Below are positions 1-7,793 of a stretch of DNA of 64,000 nt, in pieces. Each line of letters starts with the position of its first letter. The first letter of the stretch is position 1. Source of the DNA: Acidisphaera sp. S103 (GTDB taxonomy: Bacteria > Pseudomonadota > Alphaproteobacteria > Acetobacterales > Acetobacteraceae); assembly GCF_009765975.1 (NCBI RefSeq), contig NZ_LMUJ01000060.1, positions 103,268-167,267 on the forward strand. Direction: 5' to 3'. The notes beneath the pieces are model-generated. The model worked only from the letters and a program-made list of their open reading frames with translations, was not told the origin of the DNA and made no database searches. A program made the translations under genes and the position numbers.

Positions 1-6
1 GGAAAA

Positions 7-39
7 GGCGTGGATGCCGATCTGCATCGGCATGACGGG
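7..39. repeat. 33-bp hairpin-forming intergenic repeat, copy 1
   Basis: The flanks GGCGTGGAT and ATGACGGG enclose an inverted repeat ATGCCGA / TCGGCAT with a 6-base loop. A second copy with identical flanks but a different, still fully paired stem lies at 23575-23607. It sits downstream of the pqiC stop codon. The 60 bases between it and that stop hold no gene that I can support. Confidence 0.6.
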
Positions 40-111
40 CGACGGCTGCCAAAGAGTCAACGTCAACGGCTTCTGGTATAAATTCCTGCGTAATGATCGC
101 TCATTTGAAAT

Positions 112-672
112 TCACCCACGACCCAGCATTCCGGCGGCCGCATCGGCGAGCTGCGCTGTCGCCGTACTCATCGCCGCGACCAGCGCGCCGGTCGTGGTGT
201 CGGTGGGCCGCACCGTGAGCGTCACGCCCCTCGACACGATACGCTTGCCGTCAACGGCGATCTGCGCCGCCAGCAGCACGGCGCCGTCGCGATCCAGGTC
301 GAATCGTTGCAGATTGATCTCCACCGTCGCGTCCGGCGGGGTGGAGATGGCGCCAGCGTCGCCATACACCATGCTGCCGGGCAAACGCTGGTTCAGTTCC
401 TGCACCAGGATGCGGCTCATCATCGCATCGAGCGGCTCGCCCCACCATTCGTTGGACAGCACGTCCATCCGATAACCCTCGGACGACCGCACGATCTGCG
501 AGCGTTCCAGGTAATGCGGAATGCCGATGGCGCGCAGCTGGATGACCCGCGGCGCACCGGTCAGGGTGGCGCCGGGAACCGACGCCAGCACATACAGGCT
601 CGGGTTGGGGGAAGTACAAGCGGACGGCAACACCGCCAGCGCCAGTAATGCAAACCGCCTGGATACAGTCAT
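112..672 (-). CDS. pqiC: PqiC/YmbA-type outer-membrane lipoprotein (ABC transport auxiliary)
   Basis: Predicted lipoprotein of 186 residues, the third component of the Pqi intermembrane lipid-transport system. The N-terminus is a lipoprotein signal (MTVSRRFALLALAVLPSAC) with the lipobox LPSAC. The rest matches the DUF330/ABC-type auxiliary lipoprotein pattern (PSLYVLAS, RAIGIPHYLERSQIV, EWWGEPLDAMMSRIL). The family is expected in the periplasm or outer membrane, contacting PqiB. I chose the start at 672 because a GGGGGT Shine-Dalgarno precedes it and the signal peptide begins there; a longer in-frame start at 711 would bury the signal. It follows pqiB by 28 bases and closes the pqiABC operon. 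The family call is firm; the transported lipid cannot be read from sequence. Confidence 0.85.
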   Translation of the reverse strand: MTVSRRFALLALAVLPSACTSPNPSLYVLASVPGATLTGAPRVIQLRAIGIPHYLERSQIVRSSEGYRMDVLSNEWWGEPLDAMMSRILVQELNQRLPGSMVYGDAGAISTPPDATVEINLQRFDLDRDGAVLLAAQIAVDGKRIVSRGVTLTVRPTDTTTGALVAAMSTATAQLADAAAGMLGRG

Positions 673-700
673 CGGACCCCCAAGGTCATGCGTATCTCGA

Positions 701-2389
701 TCATTGCACACCCTGATCGGTGCGGCCGCGGATCAGCGCCTCCGGGTGGCGGGACAGCAGATCGGCCAGCACACGGATCGAGCGTGCGGCGTCGGTCAAC
801 TGCATCATCAGGCGGGTGGCGTCGCGGCTGAACCCGGAATCGCCGCCATAGCCGGTCTGTAACGATGCGATCAGCTTGTCGGTGCGTTGCACCGTGGACT
901 CCAGGCCGTTGGCAATGGCCGGCAGCCGTTGCATCGCCGGCGTGACACCATGGTTGAGGTTGTTCACCAGAGTCTGTGCGCTCGCCAGCGTCGCTTTCAG
1001 TTCGGTAACGGACTGCTCAAGCTCCTTGTCGTTCACCAGCGTGTTCGCCCCGGCCAGGGTCTGGTCGAGGTTCTTGCCGATCGATTCGAAGGGGATACTG
1101 TTCAGCCGGTTGACCAGACTCGTGGCCGCCGTGGCTATGTCATCCGAACCGCTGCCCAGGACGGGAATGACATAGGCATTGCCTTCCTTTCCCAGTTCGC
1201 CCGGACCGGCATCTTTGTAAATGTCGATCGCCAGTTGCTTCTGGCCGGTCAGGATACTGCTGCTCTCCAACTTCACCCGCAGGCCGCGACGCACCAGGCC
1301 TTGCAACCTGGCGTCAAGGCCGGCATCGGTCGGCAGGTCCAGCATGGCGATGCGTTCAGGCTCCAAAGTGAAATGCACCGGGATCAGAACGTTATCCGCC
1401 GCCTTGTCGTAGACCAGGGAAACACCGGTGACCTCCCCTATCTTCTGTCCGCGTAAGGTAACCGGCGATCCCGCCGCCAGACCGGTGACGGTGCCGGTAA
1501 AGTTAGCAACGAACGGCAAGCTGCGCTTGTAGGTCGAGGAGTCGGCAGCGTCCTGCGAGTCAAACAATTGGAACGGCTGATCGGGCGAGCTTTCCGCGAC
1601 GATTTGCGGATTGTCGGGCGTTTCGAACGCGATCCCGCCCAGGATCACCGCCTTCAGCGATTCGATCTGGAGTTGCAGCCCGTTCGGGCCAAGCTGTACC
1701 GAGGCGCCGGATGCGTTCCAGAACCGCGAGTCGTCATGCACGTATTGATCGAACGGCGCGCGCACGAAGGCGTGGATGGTGATGTCCCGCGCCATCTTGC
1801 CGATGTCCCAGCCGAGGATCTCCCCCACGTCCAGATCGCGGTACATGATGGGGGAGCCCAGATTCAGCGATCCGATGCGATTGGCCCGCAGCAGAAAAGT
1901 CCGTCCGGGGATGTCCGATTGCAGCACCGGCGGATTCTCCAGGCCGACGAACGTGCGGGTTGGCGTGCCGCCGTCGCTGGACGGCAGCAGATCGATGTAG
2001 GAGCCGGAGAACAATGTTTGCAGCCCGCTGATCGCGCCTGCGAAGAAGCGGGGGCGCACCACCCAGAACTGCGCCTTGTCGGTCAGCAGGGGTTCGGCTT
2101 CACGGTTCATCCGCACCGTTACCAGCGCCCGCTTCAGGTCCTTGGTCAGCCCAATACTCTCCACGACACCCATGTCCACGTCCTTGTGCTTGACGTGGGA
2201 CATGTTCGCCTGCAGCCCCTCGGCGGTTTCGAGGGTGATGGTGATCAGTGGCCCGCGTTCGGAGAGCGTGGACCAGGCGAGCCAGATGCCGATGATCACG
2301 GTGACCACCGGAATGGCCCAGATCAGCGGTAGCCGGCTTTTGTGGTCAATCTTGGATTTGACGACGGCGGTCGGGTGTTGATCGCTCAT
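701..2389 (-). CDS. pqiB: PqiB-type MCE-domain intermembrane transport protein
   Basis: 562-residue periplasm-spanning protein with one N-terminal membrane helix (about residues 16-36, LPLIWAIPVVTVIIGIWLAW) followed by three MCE/MlaD domains. These begin near LITITLETAEGLQ, LLRANRIGSLNLGSP and ANFTGTVTGLAAGSP, and a helical C-terminal region follows. Three MCE domains and this length match E. coli PqiB, which forms a tube for lipid passage between the membranes. The start at 2389 gives an ATGA overlap with the pqiA stop, indicating translational coupling. An upstream in-frame extension inside pqiA is Gly/Pro-rich low-complexity sequence and is rejected as coding. Confidence 0.9.
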   Translation of the reverse strand: MSDQHPTAVVKSKIDHKSRLPLIWAIPVVTVIIGIWLAWSTLSERGPLITITLETAEGLQANMSHVKHKDVDMGVVESIGLTKDLKRALVTVRMNREAEPLLTDKAQFWVVRPRFFAGAISGLQTLFSGSYIDLLPSSDGGTPTRTFVGLENPPVLQSDIPGRTFLLRANRIGSLNLGSPIMYRDLDVGEILGWDIGKMARDITIHAFVRAPFDQYVHDDSRFWNASGASVQLGPNGLQLQIESLKAVILGGIAFETPDNPQIVAESSPDQPFQLFDSQDAADSSTYKRSLPFVANFTGTVTGLAAGSPVTLRGQKIGEVTGVSLVYDKAADNVLIPVHFTLEPERIAMLDLPTDAGLDARLQGLVRRGLRVKLESSSILTGQKQLAIDIYKDAGPGELGKEGNAYVIPVLGSGSDDIATAATSLVNRLNSIPFESIGKNLDQTLAGANTLVNDKELEQSVTELKATLASAQTLVNNLNHGVTPAMQRLPAIANGLESTVQRTDKLIASLQTGYGGDSGFSRDATRLMMQLTDAARSIRVLADLLSRHPEALIRGRTDQGVQ

Positions 2390-3753
2390 ATCGTTCCCGC
2401 CGGGACCGTCCCCGCCTGGGTCGTTTCCGCCTGGGTCGTTTCCGCCCGCATGGCCTGTGTCCGCCGTGACTCCGTCCTGTCGCGGGCGCTGTCCCACATC
2501 AGCCGCGAATCGAAGCTGTGCGCCGCCAGCATGGTCAGGATGACGACGGCGGCGAAGGCGATGGCGCCCGGGCCGGGGTAGACGCTGGCGAGCTTCCCGA
2601 ACTGCACCAGGGCCACCAGGATCGATTCCATAAATATGTCGATCATCGACCACCGGCCGATGGCGTCGACGATCCGGTACAACACCGTGCGGTCATGTAA
2701 GGCCCACCCCGTTCCGGAATGTGTGGAAAACAGCAGAATACCCAGCCCGATCAGCTTCAGGACCGGCACCGCAACGCTGGCGAAGAACACCAGCGCCGCC
2801 AGCGGCCACATCCCCAGATCGAGCAGTTCCCGCACGCCGCCCAGGATCGTGCTCGGCTCCCCGGCACCGAACCGAACCACCGTCAGCACGGGGTAGATAT
2901 TGGCCGGGATGTAAAGCACCATCGCGGCGATGGAAAAAGCCCAGGTGCGCGCGATCGCGCCGGGTTTGCGCACCCGCAGGCGAAACCCGCAGCGAGAGCA
3001 TCGCATTCCCGGGGCTGAGCGGCTGACCAGGCCACAGGTGTCGCAGCCGATACGCCAGCGATGGATATTCGGTTCGGGGCGGTCCGGCGTGGCCGGGTTG
3101 GCATCCAGCATGCGATGATGGCGGCGGCGGTTTGGGGGATCCAGCGCCTCCCACACCGCCTGGTCGTCCAGCAGGTGATCCGCCAGGACCATGATCACCA
3201 TCAGTCCGCCCAGTGCATAGACCGCGGGACCCAGATCGACCGTTGCGAGATCGCTGAGCCGCACATAGGCGACGAACAGGCCCAGCAGGTAGATTTCCAC
3301 CATCGACCACGGCCGCAGGTGCTCGACCCAGGCATAGATGGTGCGAAGCGCTCTCGGTGGCCGCTTCAGGCGCAGTCCGATCAGCACGGTCAGCATGGCG
3401 AGGATCCGAGCCAGCGGCGCCGCCACGGTGGTGACCAGAACGACCACGGATATTTCCCACAGCCCGTAATGTTCCAGCTCCACCGGACCGGTGATCAGGT
3501 CGGCGATACGCTGTTGGCCAGCGGTGGTGTCGGACACCAGCGACAGCGTCGACCCCAGGACGAACAGGACCAGCGCGCTGAGATTGAGGGCGAGCGGCAG
3601 CACCAGCGGATCGCGGCGGGTGTGGCGCAGCACGGCGTCGCAGCGGTGGCAGATAGCCCGAGCGCTGGGGGGCAGCGCCGGCAGGATCTGCATCTGGCCG
3701 CAATCGGGACATTCAAACAGCCGGGGCGCCGTCGTGTCGGGCGGCGTATCCAT
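2386..3753 (-). CDS. pqiA: PqiA-type inner-membrane protein (paraquat-inducible protein A)
   Basis: 455-residue polytopic membrane protein with two homologous halves, each led by a zinc-ribbon-like cysteine pair: CPDCGQ...CHRCD near residue 15, and CDTCG...CSRCGF in the middle. Each half contains four hydrophobic segments (for example LVLPLALNLSALVLFVLGS and MVLYIPANIYPVLTVV). This duplicated architecture is the PqiA/YebS family. It works with PqiB and PqiC in envelope lipid homeostasis. The start at 3753 begins just before the first ribbon; the 17-residue upstream extension lacks family resemblance. It is the first gene of the operon and reads away from the binding-protein gene at 3939. The C-terminus carries a degenerate repeat (AETTQAETTQAGTVPAGTI). 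Confidence 0.88.
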   Translation of the reverse strand: MDTPPDTTAPRLFECPDCGQMQILPALPPSARAICHRCDAVLRHTRRDPLVLPLALNLSALVLFVLGSTLSLVSDTTAGQQRIADLITGPVELEHYGLWEISVVVLVTTVAAPLARILAMLTVLIGLRLKRPPRALRTIYAWVEHLRPWSMVEIYLLGLFVAYVRLSDLATVDLGPAVYALGGLMVIMVLADHLLDDQAVWEALDPPNRRRHHRMLDANPATPDRPEPNIHRWRIGCDTCGLVSRSAPGMRCSRCGFRLRVRKPGAIARTWAFSIAAMVLYIPANIYPVLTVVRFGAGEPSTILGGVRELLDLGMWPLAALVFFASVAVPVLKLIGLGILLFSTHSGTGWALHDRTVLYRIVDAIGRWSMIDIFMESILVALVQFGKLASVYPGPGAIAFAAVVILTMLAAHSFDSRLMWDSARDRTESRRTQAMRAETTQAETTQAGTVPAGTI

Positions 3754-3938
3754 CAAATTGCTGCCTGGCGACCGATGAGTGCGTGCATCGTGGTGAATTA
3801 GCACGTGAAACCGGTCGAAAAAGAGGCGGCGACCACGGCCATCAAGAAAGTGTACCCGGCCGGTCGGCGGTCGCGGCCCATGGCTTTCACTCCGGCGACA
3901 ATTCGGGCAGGAATGGCAGCGTAATGGGAGGGTAAAGA

Positions 3939-5195
3939 ATGCACATATCGATGACCCACGGCACCACCGGTTCGTGGAAACGGAAATGGTTGGGTTCGGC
4001 CCTGGGCACGCTGCTGGTGACGGCGCTGGCCGGCGACGCGCTGCCTGCTTCGGCCGAGGATCTGCCGGGCGTGACGGCGACCGAGATCAAAATCGGCAAC
4101 ACCGACGCCTATAGCGGCCCGGCGTCGTCCTACGGCATCATCGCCAAGACCGAGACGGCGTTCTTCAAGATGGTCAACGACCAGGGCGGCGTGGCCGGCC
4201 ACAAGATCGACTTCCTCTCCTATGACGATGGCTACAGCCCGCCGAAAACGGTCGAACAGGTCCGCCGCCTGATCGAGCAGGACCAGGTCGCCATGCTGTT
4301 CAACACGCTTGGCACGCCCACCAACACGGCGATCGAGCGCTATACGAACCTGAAAAAGGTGCCGAACCTGTTCATCTCGACCGGCGCGGATAAGTGGGGC
4401 GATTACAAGCACTTCCCTTGGACGATGGGGTATCAGCCCAGCTACCGGACCGAGGCGCAGATCTACACGAAATACATGCTGTCGCAGAACCCCAAGGCCA
4501 AATTGGCGATCCTGTACCAGAACGACGATTTCGGTAAGGATTACCCGGCCGGCGTGAAGGACGTCCTGGGCGACAAATACGCCAGCGTCGTCGTCAAGGA
4601 AGCGAGCTACGAAACGACGGACGCGACGATCGAGAGCCAGATCGCCAGCCTGCAGGCCTCGGGCGCGGATACGCTGCTGGTGGCGGCGACGCCGAAATTC
4701 GCCGCCCAGGCGATCAAGAAGGTGCATGACCTGGGCTGGCATCCGACGTTCTTCCTGACCAACGTGTCGATTTCGGTCGGTTCGGTGATGACCCCGGCGG
4801 GAGTGGACAACGGGATCGGCATCATCACCACGGGGTATATGAAGGACCCCACCGACCCGGCGTTCAAGGACGACCCCGGCATGAACCAATGGCGGACGTT
4901 CATGGCGAAATACATGCCAGACACCGACCTGACCGATGCCAATCCGGTTTTCGCCTACGGGGTCAGTTCCGTGCTGCTGCAGGTGCTGAAGCAGTGCAAC
5001 GGCGACTTCTCCCGCGCGAACATCATGAAGCAGGCGGCGAACCTGCATAACGCGCCCGATCCGGTGTTGCTGCCAGGTATCACGGTGAACACCAGTCCGA
5101 CCAATTTCCACCCGATCCGCGCAATGCAATTGCAGAAGTGGACCGGCAAGACGTGGGAGCGGTTCGGCGGCGTCATCGAGGGGTCTGGTTCGTAG
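3939..5195 (+). CDS. ABC transporter substrate-binding protein, branched-chain amino acid type
   Basis: 418-residue periplasmic solute-binding protein of the LivJ/LivK (Peripla_BP_6) type. An N-terminal signal peptide (about residues 1-39, ending ALPASAEDLPG) precedes the mature start GVTATEIKIGNTDAYSGPAS. Typical family segments follow (FFKMVNDQGGVAGHKIDF, YDDGYSPPKTVEQVRRLIEQ, LAILYQNDDFGKDYPAGVK). The family binds branched-chain amino acids, amides or aromatic compounds for an ABC permease, but no permease or ATPase gene lies nearby, so the ligand is unknown. ATG codons at 3939 and 3951 are both possible starts. The gene is divergent from pqiA and convergent with the next gene. Confidence 0.88.
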   Translation: MHISMTHGTTGSWKRKWLGSALGTLLVTALAGDALPASAEDLPGVTATEIKIGNTDAYSGPASSYGIIAKTETAFFKMVNDQGGVAGHKIDFLSYDDGYSPPKTVEQVRRLIEQDQVAMLFNTLGTPTNTAIERYTNLKKVPNLFISTGADKWGDYKHFPWTMGYQPSYRTEAQIYTKYMLSQNPKAKLAILYQNDDFGKDYPAGVKDVLGDKYASVVVKEASYETTDATIESQIASLQASGADTLLVAATPKFAAQAIKKVHDLGWHPTFFLTNVSISVGSVMTPAGVDNGIGIITTGYMKDPTDPAFKDDPGMNQWRTFMAKYMPDTDLTDANPVFAYGVSSVLLQVLKQCNGDFSRANIMKQAANLHNAPDPVLLPGITVNTSPTNFHPIRAMQLQKWTGKTWERFGGVIEGSGS

Positions 5196-5208
5196 GACGC
5201 AGCGGAAT

Positions 5209-5235
5209 CGTCCGGGATTGGATCGATCCCGGACG
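5209..5235. terminator. Hairpin after the binding-protein gene
   Basis: Perfect 10-bp stem CGTCCGGGAT / ATCCCGGACG with a 7-base loop, 13 bases after the stop codon of the binding-protein gene. No strong U-run follows, so this is a candidate stabilising or weak termination hairpin only. Confidence 0.5.
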
Positions 5236-5250
5236 GGAAGCGCAACCTTG

Positions 5251-5296
5251 AACAAAAAACGTGGCGCGTGACGGCCCCACCCCGAAGCCGTCACGC
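5251..5296 (-). terminator. Rho-independent terminator of the ketopantoate-reductase-like gene
   Basis: On the minus strand a perfect 10-bp stem (GCGTGACGGC / GCCGTCACGC) with an 11-base loop is followed by GCCACG and then TTTTTT. It begins 14 bases after the stop at 5310. Confidence 0.7.
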
Positions 5297-5309
5297 CCTG
5301 CCCCGGTGG

Positions 5310-6374
5310 TCAGTTCAGCCGCAGGTCGATCAGGTGCTTCGGATCGGGCTGCAGTTCGCCTTTTTCCACCCGCTTGACGATATCGGTCAGCGCTGCGTTG
5401 GCGGGTGTGGGCAGGCCGATTTCCTCTCCCTTGCGGACGATGAAGCCGTTGAGGAAATCGATCTCGGTCCGGCGGCCTTTCACCATGTCCTGACCCATCG
5501 ACGGGCGATGCTCGCCACCGCCGGCTTTGCTGACCTCTTCCAGGCGGTGCTCGTCGTATTCCCGCGCCGCTGCGGGGTCGCCTTCGCCGGCCTTGGCGAT
5601 CACTTCAGGATCGATATGGTGAACGTCCTCCAGCTCATACCCCAGTGCCTGGCCGACGCGGATCGCCTCGCTGCCGAGACGGGCACCGAAGCGGCGCAGC
5701 GTGTTATCACGCAGAATGTCTTTGCTGATCAGTCCCGTGCTGGCGGACATGCCGTTTGCCATGGCGTTGGTCACCAGCTTCGACCAGCGTTCACCCCACA
5801 GATTGGTGGTCGCCAGCGCGGAATCGGTCAGCGCGACCAGGCGGCGGATTTCCTGCACACGCTCCGTGATGCGGCCATGCACTTCCCCGGTGCGGAACAC
5901 GGTGTGCTTGTCGCCGCTCTTGCCCGCCGCGCGGCGCACGTGGCCCGGCTCGCACAGGTCGACGGTGATGGAACTGGCGATGCAGCCGACCACCTTGCCC
6001 CATCCCACGACGCCGGCGATGGTCTCCTCATTCATACAATTTTGTAATGAAACGATGAACCCGGCGGGCGCCAAATACTGGGAGATCATGACGGTCGCCC
6101 ATTCGGTGTCGTACGACTTCATGCAGACGAAGGCGATGTCGAACGGCTTTTCCTTGGCGGCCTGCTGCAGTTCGGTTAGGTGCAGCGCCCGCACCGGCGT
6201 GGACCATTCCGGCACGTCGCGGATGTGGGACACCTTCAGGCCCTTGGCCTTCATCGTCTCCACATTCGCCGGCCACGGATCGATGAAAGTGATGTCCTCA
6301 CCGGCCCTGGCCATGTGGGCGCCGGCATAGGCGCCGACGGCGCCGGTGCCCATGATGGCGATTTTGTAACCCAT
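5310..6374 (-). CDS. Ketopantoate reductase family (ApbA/PanE) oxidoreductase
   Basis: 354-residue NADP-dependent reductase of the 2-dehydropantoate 2-reductase family. The N-terminal Rossmann motif is GTGAVGAYAGAHMARAG (residues 8-24). The family C-terminal helical domain includes WSKLVTNAMANGMSAST, with the catalytic Lys expected in WSKL. It is longer than canonical PanE (about 300 residues), as in many paralogues acting on unknown 2-oxo acids. A second paralogue at 48133-49056 is the closer match in length to PanE. Start at 6374 (ATGGGTTACAAAATC). The gene has its own terminator and stands alone. The pantothenate role is uncertain; the family call is firm. Confidence 0.85.
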   Translation of the reverse strand: MGYKIAIMGTGAVGAYAGAHMARAGEDITFIDPWPANVETMKAKGLKVSHIRDVPEWSTPVRALHLTELQQAAKEKPFDIAFVCMKSYDTEWATVMISQYLAPAGFIVSLQNCMNEETIAGVVGWGKVVGCIASSITVDLCEPGHVRRAAGKSGDKHTVFRTGEVHGRITERVQEIRRLVALTDSALATTNLWGERWSKLVTNAMANGMSASTGLISKDILRDNTLRRFGARLGSEAIRVGQALGYELEDVHHIDPEVIAKAGEGDPAAAREYDEHRLEEVSKAGGGEHRPSMGQDMVKGRRTEIDFLNGFIVRKGEEIGLPTPANAALTDIVKRVEKGELQPDPKHLIDLRLN

Positions 6375-6591
6375 GTTTCTCTCCCGCTCACAACTGTCCA
6401 GAAGCAGTGTGCCGACCCGCGCGGGAAACGCAACCGCTGGCCGTCCACCATTTTCGCGAGAAGCTGTTTGGGGCTTGCAATGATTACGATGGATTTACAC
6501 TTTTCACAATTTTGAAAATCCGTTGGCCTGACACGCTCCAGATACAAACTTCGTCCTACACAATAGACGCCGGTCGTGTTTCCGCGGAGTT

Positions 6592-7761
6592 ATGATGAAA
6601 ATAAAACGTGGCGTCGGGCTCATTGTCCCGGCCGTGTTGCTGAGTGCCGTCGTCCTGTGGCGGCTGATGGATCCTGCCTCGGCCGCCGACCAGGGGCCGG
6701 CGCCGTCGCCATCCGTGCCCGTTACCTCCGCGAGTGCTCAGGTTCAGGACGTGCCGGAATACCTGCACGGTCTCGGCACCGTCCAGGCGCTGAACATCGT
6801 GCAGATCAAGGCGCAGGTGAACGGCACCCTGATCGCCCTGCCGGTCGAGCAGGGGCACGAGGTTCACAAGGATGAGATCGTGGCGCAGATCGACCCGCGC
6901 CCGTACAAGGCCGCGCTCGACCAGGCCATGGCGCAGCGGGATGAAGATACCGCGCTGCTGCAAAGTGCGACGCTGGACCTCCGCCGGTACGTCGACCTCG
7001 CCAAGCGCAGCTTCGCCCCGGTTCAGCAGGTGGACGACCAGAAGGCGACGGTCGCCAAGGATACGGCGGCGGTCGCGCTCGACAACGCGATGGTCGAAAC
7101 CGCGCAGATCAACCTGGGGTACTGCACCATCCGGTCGCCGATCGACGGGCGATTGAGCTTCTATCTGATCAACATCGGCAACATCATCCAGACCAGCAGC
7201 CAGAGCACCGGCATCGTCACGATCACGCAGGACAAGCCGATCTCGGTGGTGCTGACGCTGCCGGAAGCCGACCTGATCCGGGTGCAGCAGGCTCGGACGA
7301 AGGGGCCGGTGTCGGTGGTGGCGTTCAACAGCCAGGATACCGGCAAGGCGCTGGCGACCGGGACGTTGCTGACCCCCGACAACACCATCGACACGGCGAC
7401 CGGCACGATCGCGCTGAAAGCGACGTTCGACAATGCTGACGATCACCTGTGGCCCGGGCAGTTCATCAACGCCCGGGTGCAGGTCGGCGTTCTGCCGAAG
7501 GTGGTCACGGTCCCCCTGTTGGCGGTCCAGCACGGCCCGGACGGCCTGTTCGTCTATACCGTCAAACCCGACAACACGGTCGATCAGGCCAATGTCCAGG
7601 TCGGCTACCAGGACGGCGACATGTCGGTGATTACCAAGGGCCTGTCGGGGAACGAGAAGGTGGTGGTCACGGGACAGTCGCGACTGCAACCGGGCACCCA
7701 CGTCCAGGCAACCGACCAGTCGGCCACCCAAGCCTCCGCCAACGGCACGTCACCGACCTGA
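6592..7761 (+). CDS. RND efflux periplasmic adaptor (MdtA/AcrA-type membrane fusion protein)
   Basis: 389-residue membrane-fusion protein. A membrane anchor/signal helix (about residues 8-25, LIVPAVLLSAVVLWRLM) is followed by the biotinyl-lipoyl-like half motifs (GLGTVQALNIVQIKAQVNG and LPVEQGHEVHKDEIVAQIDPRPY), an alpha-hairpin (residues 110-170) and beta-barrel sequence (YCTIRSPIDGRLSFYLINIG). It links the inner-membrane pump encoded 32 bases downstream to an outer-membrane channel; no channel gene is present here. GGAG lies just before two consecutive ATG codons (6592 and 6595); the second has better spacing. The C-terminal 20 residues are Thr/Gln/Ser-rich and variable. The substrate is unknown. 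Confidence 0.9.
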   Translation: MMKIKRGVGLIVPAVLLSAVVLWRLMDPASAADQGPAPSPSVPVTSASAQVQDVPEYLHGLGTVQALNIVQIKAQVNGTLIALPVEQGHEVHKDEIVAQIDPRPYKAALDQAMAQRDEDTALLQSATLDLRRYVDLAKRSFAPVQQVDDQKATVAKDTAAVALDNAMVETAQINLGYCTIRSPIDGRLSFYLINIGNIIQTSSQSTGIVTITQDKPISVVLTLPEADLIRVQQARTKGPVSVVAFNSQDTGKALATGTLLTPDNTIDTATGTIALKATFDNADDHLWPGQFINARVQVGVLPKVVTVPLLAVQHGPDGLFVYTVKPDNTVDQANVQVGYQDGDMSVITKGLSGNEKVVVTGQSRLQPGTHVQATDQSATQASANGTSPT

Positions 7762-7793
7762 TCCTATCGACCTAATTTCCGGACGCCATCGCG

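Noticed and set aside
2390-2653. 88-residue N-terminal extension of PqiB inside pqiA
   Set aside because: Low-complexity Gly/Pro/Asp sequence produced by reading pqiA out of frame; the ATGA-coupled start at 2389 is better.
3798-5294. 498-aa minus-strand open frame opposite the binding-protein gene
   Set aside because: Arg/His/Val-rich shadow of a clearly coding gene on the plus strand; no family resemblance.
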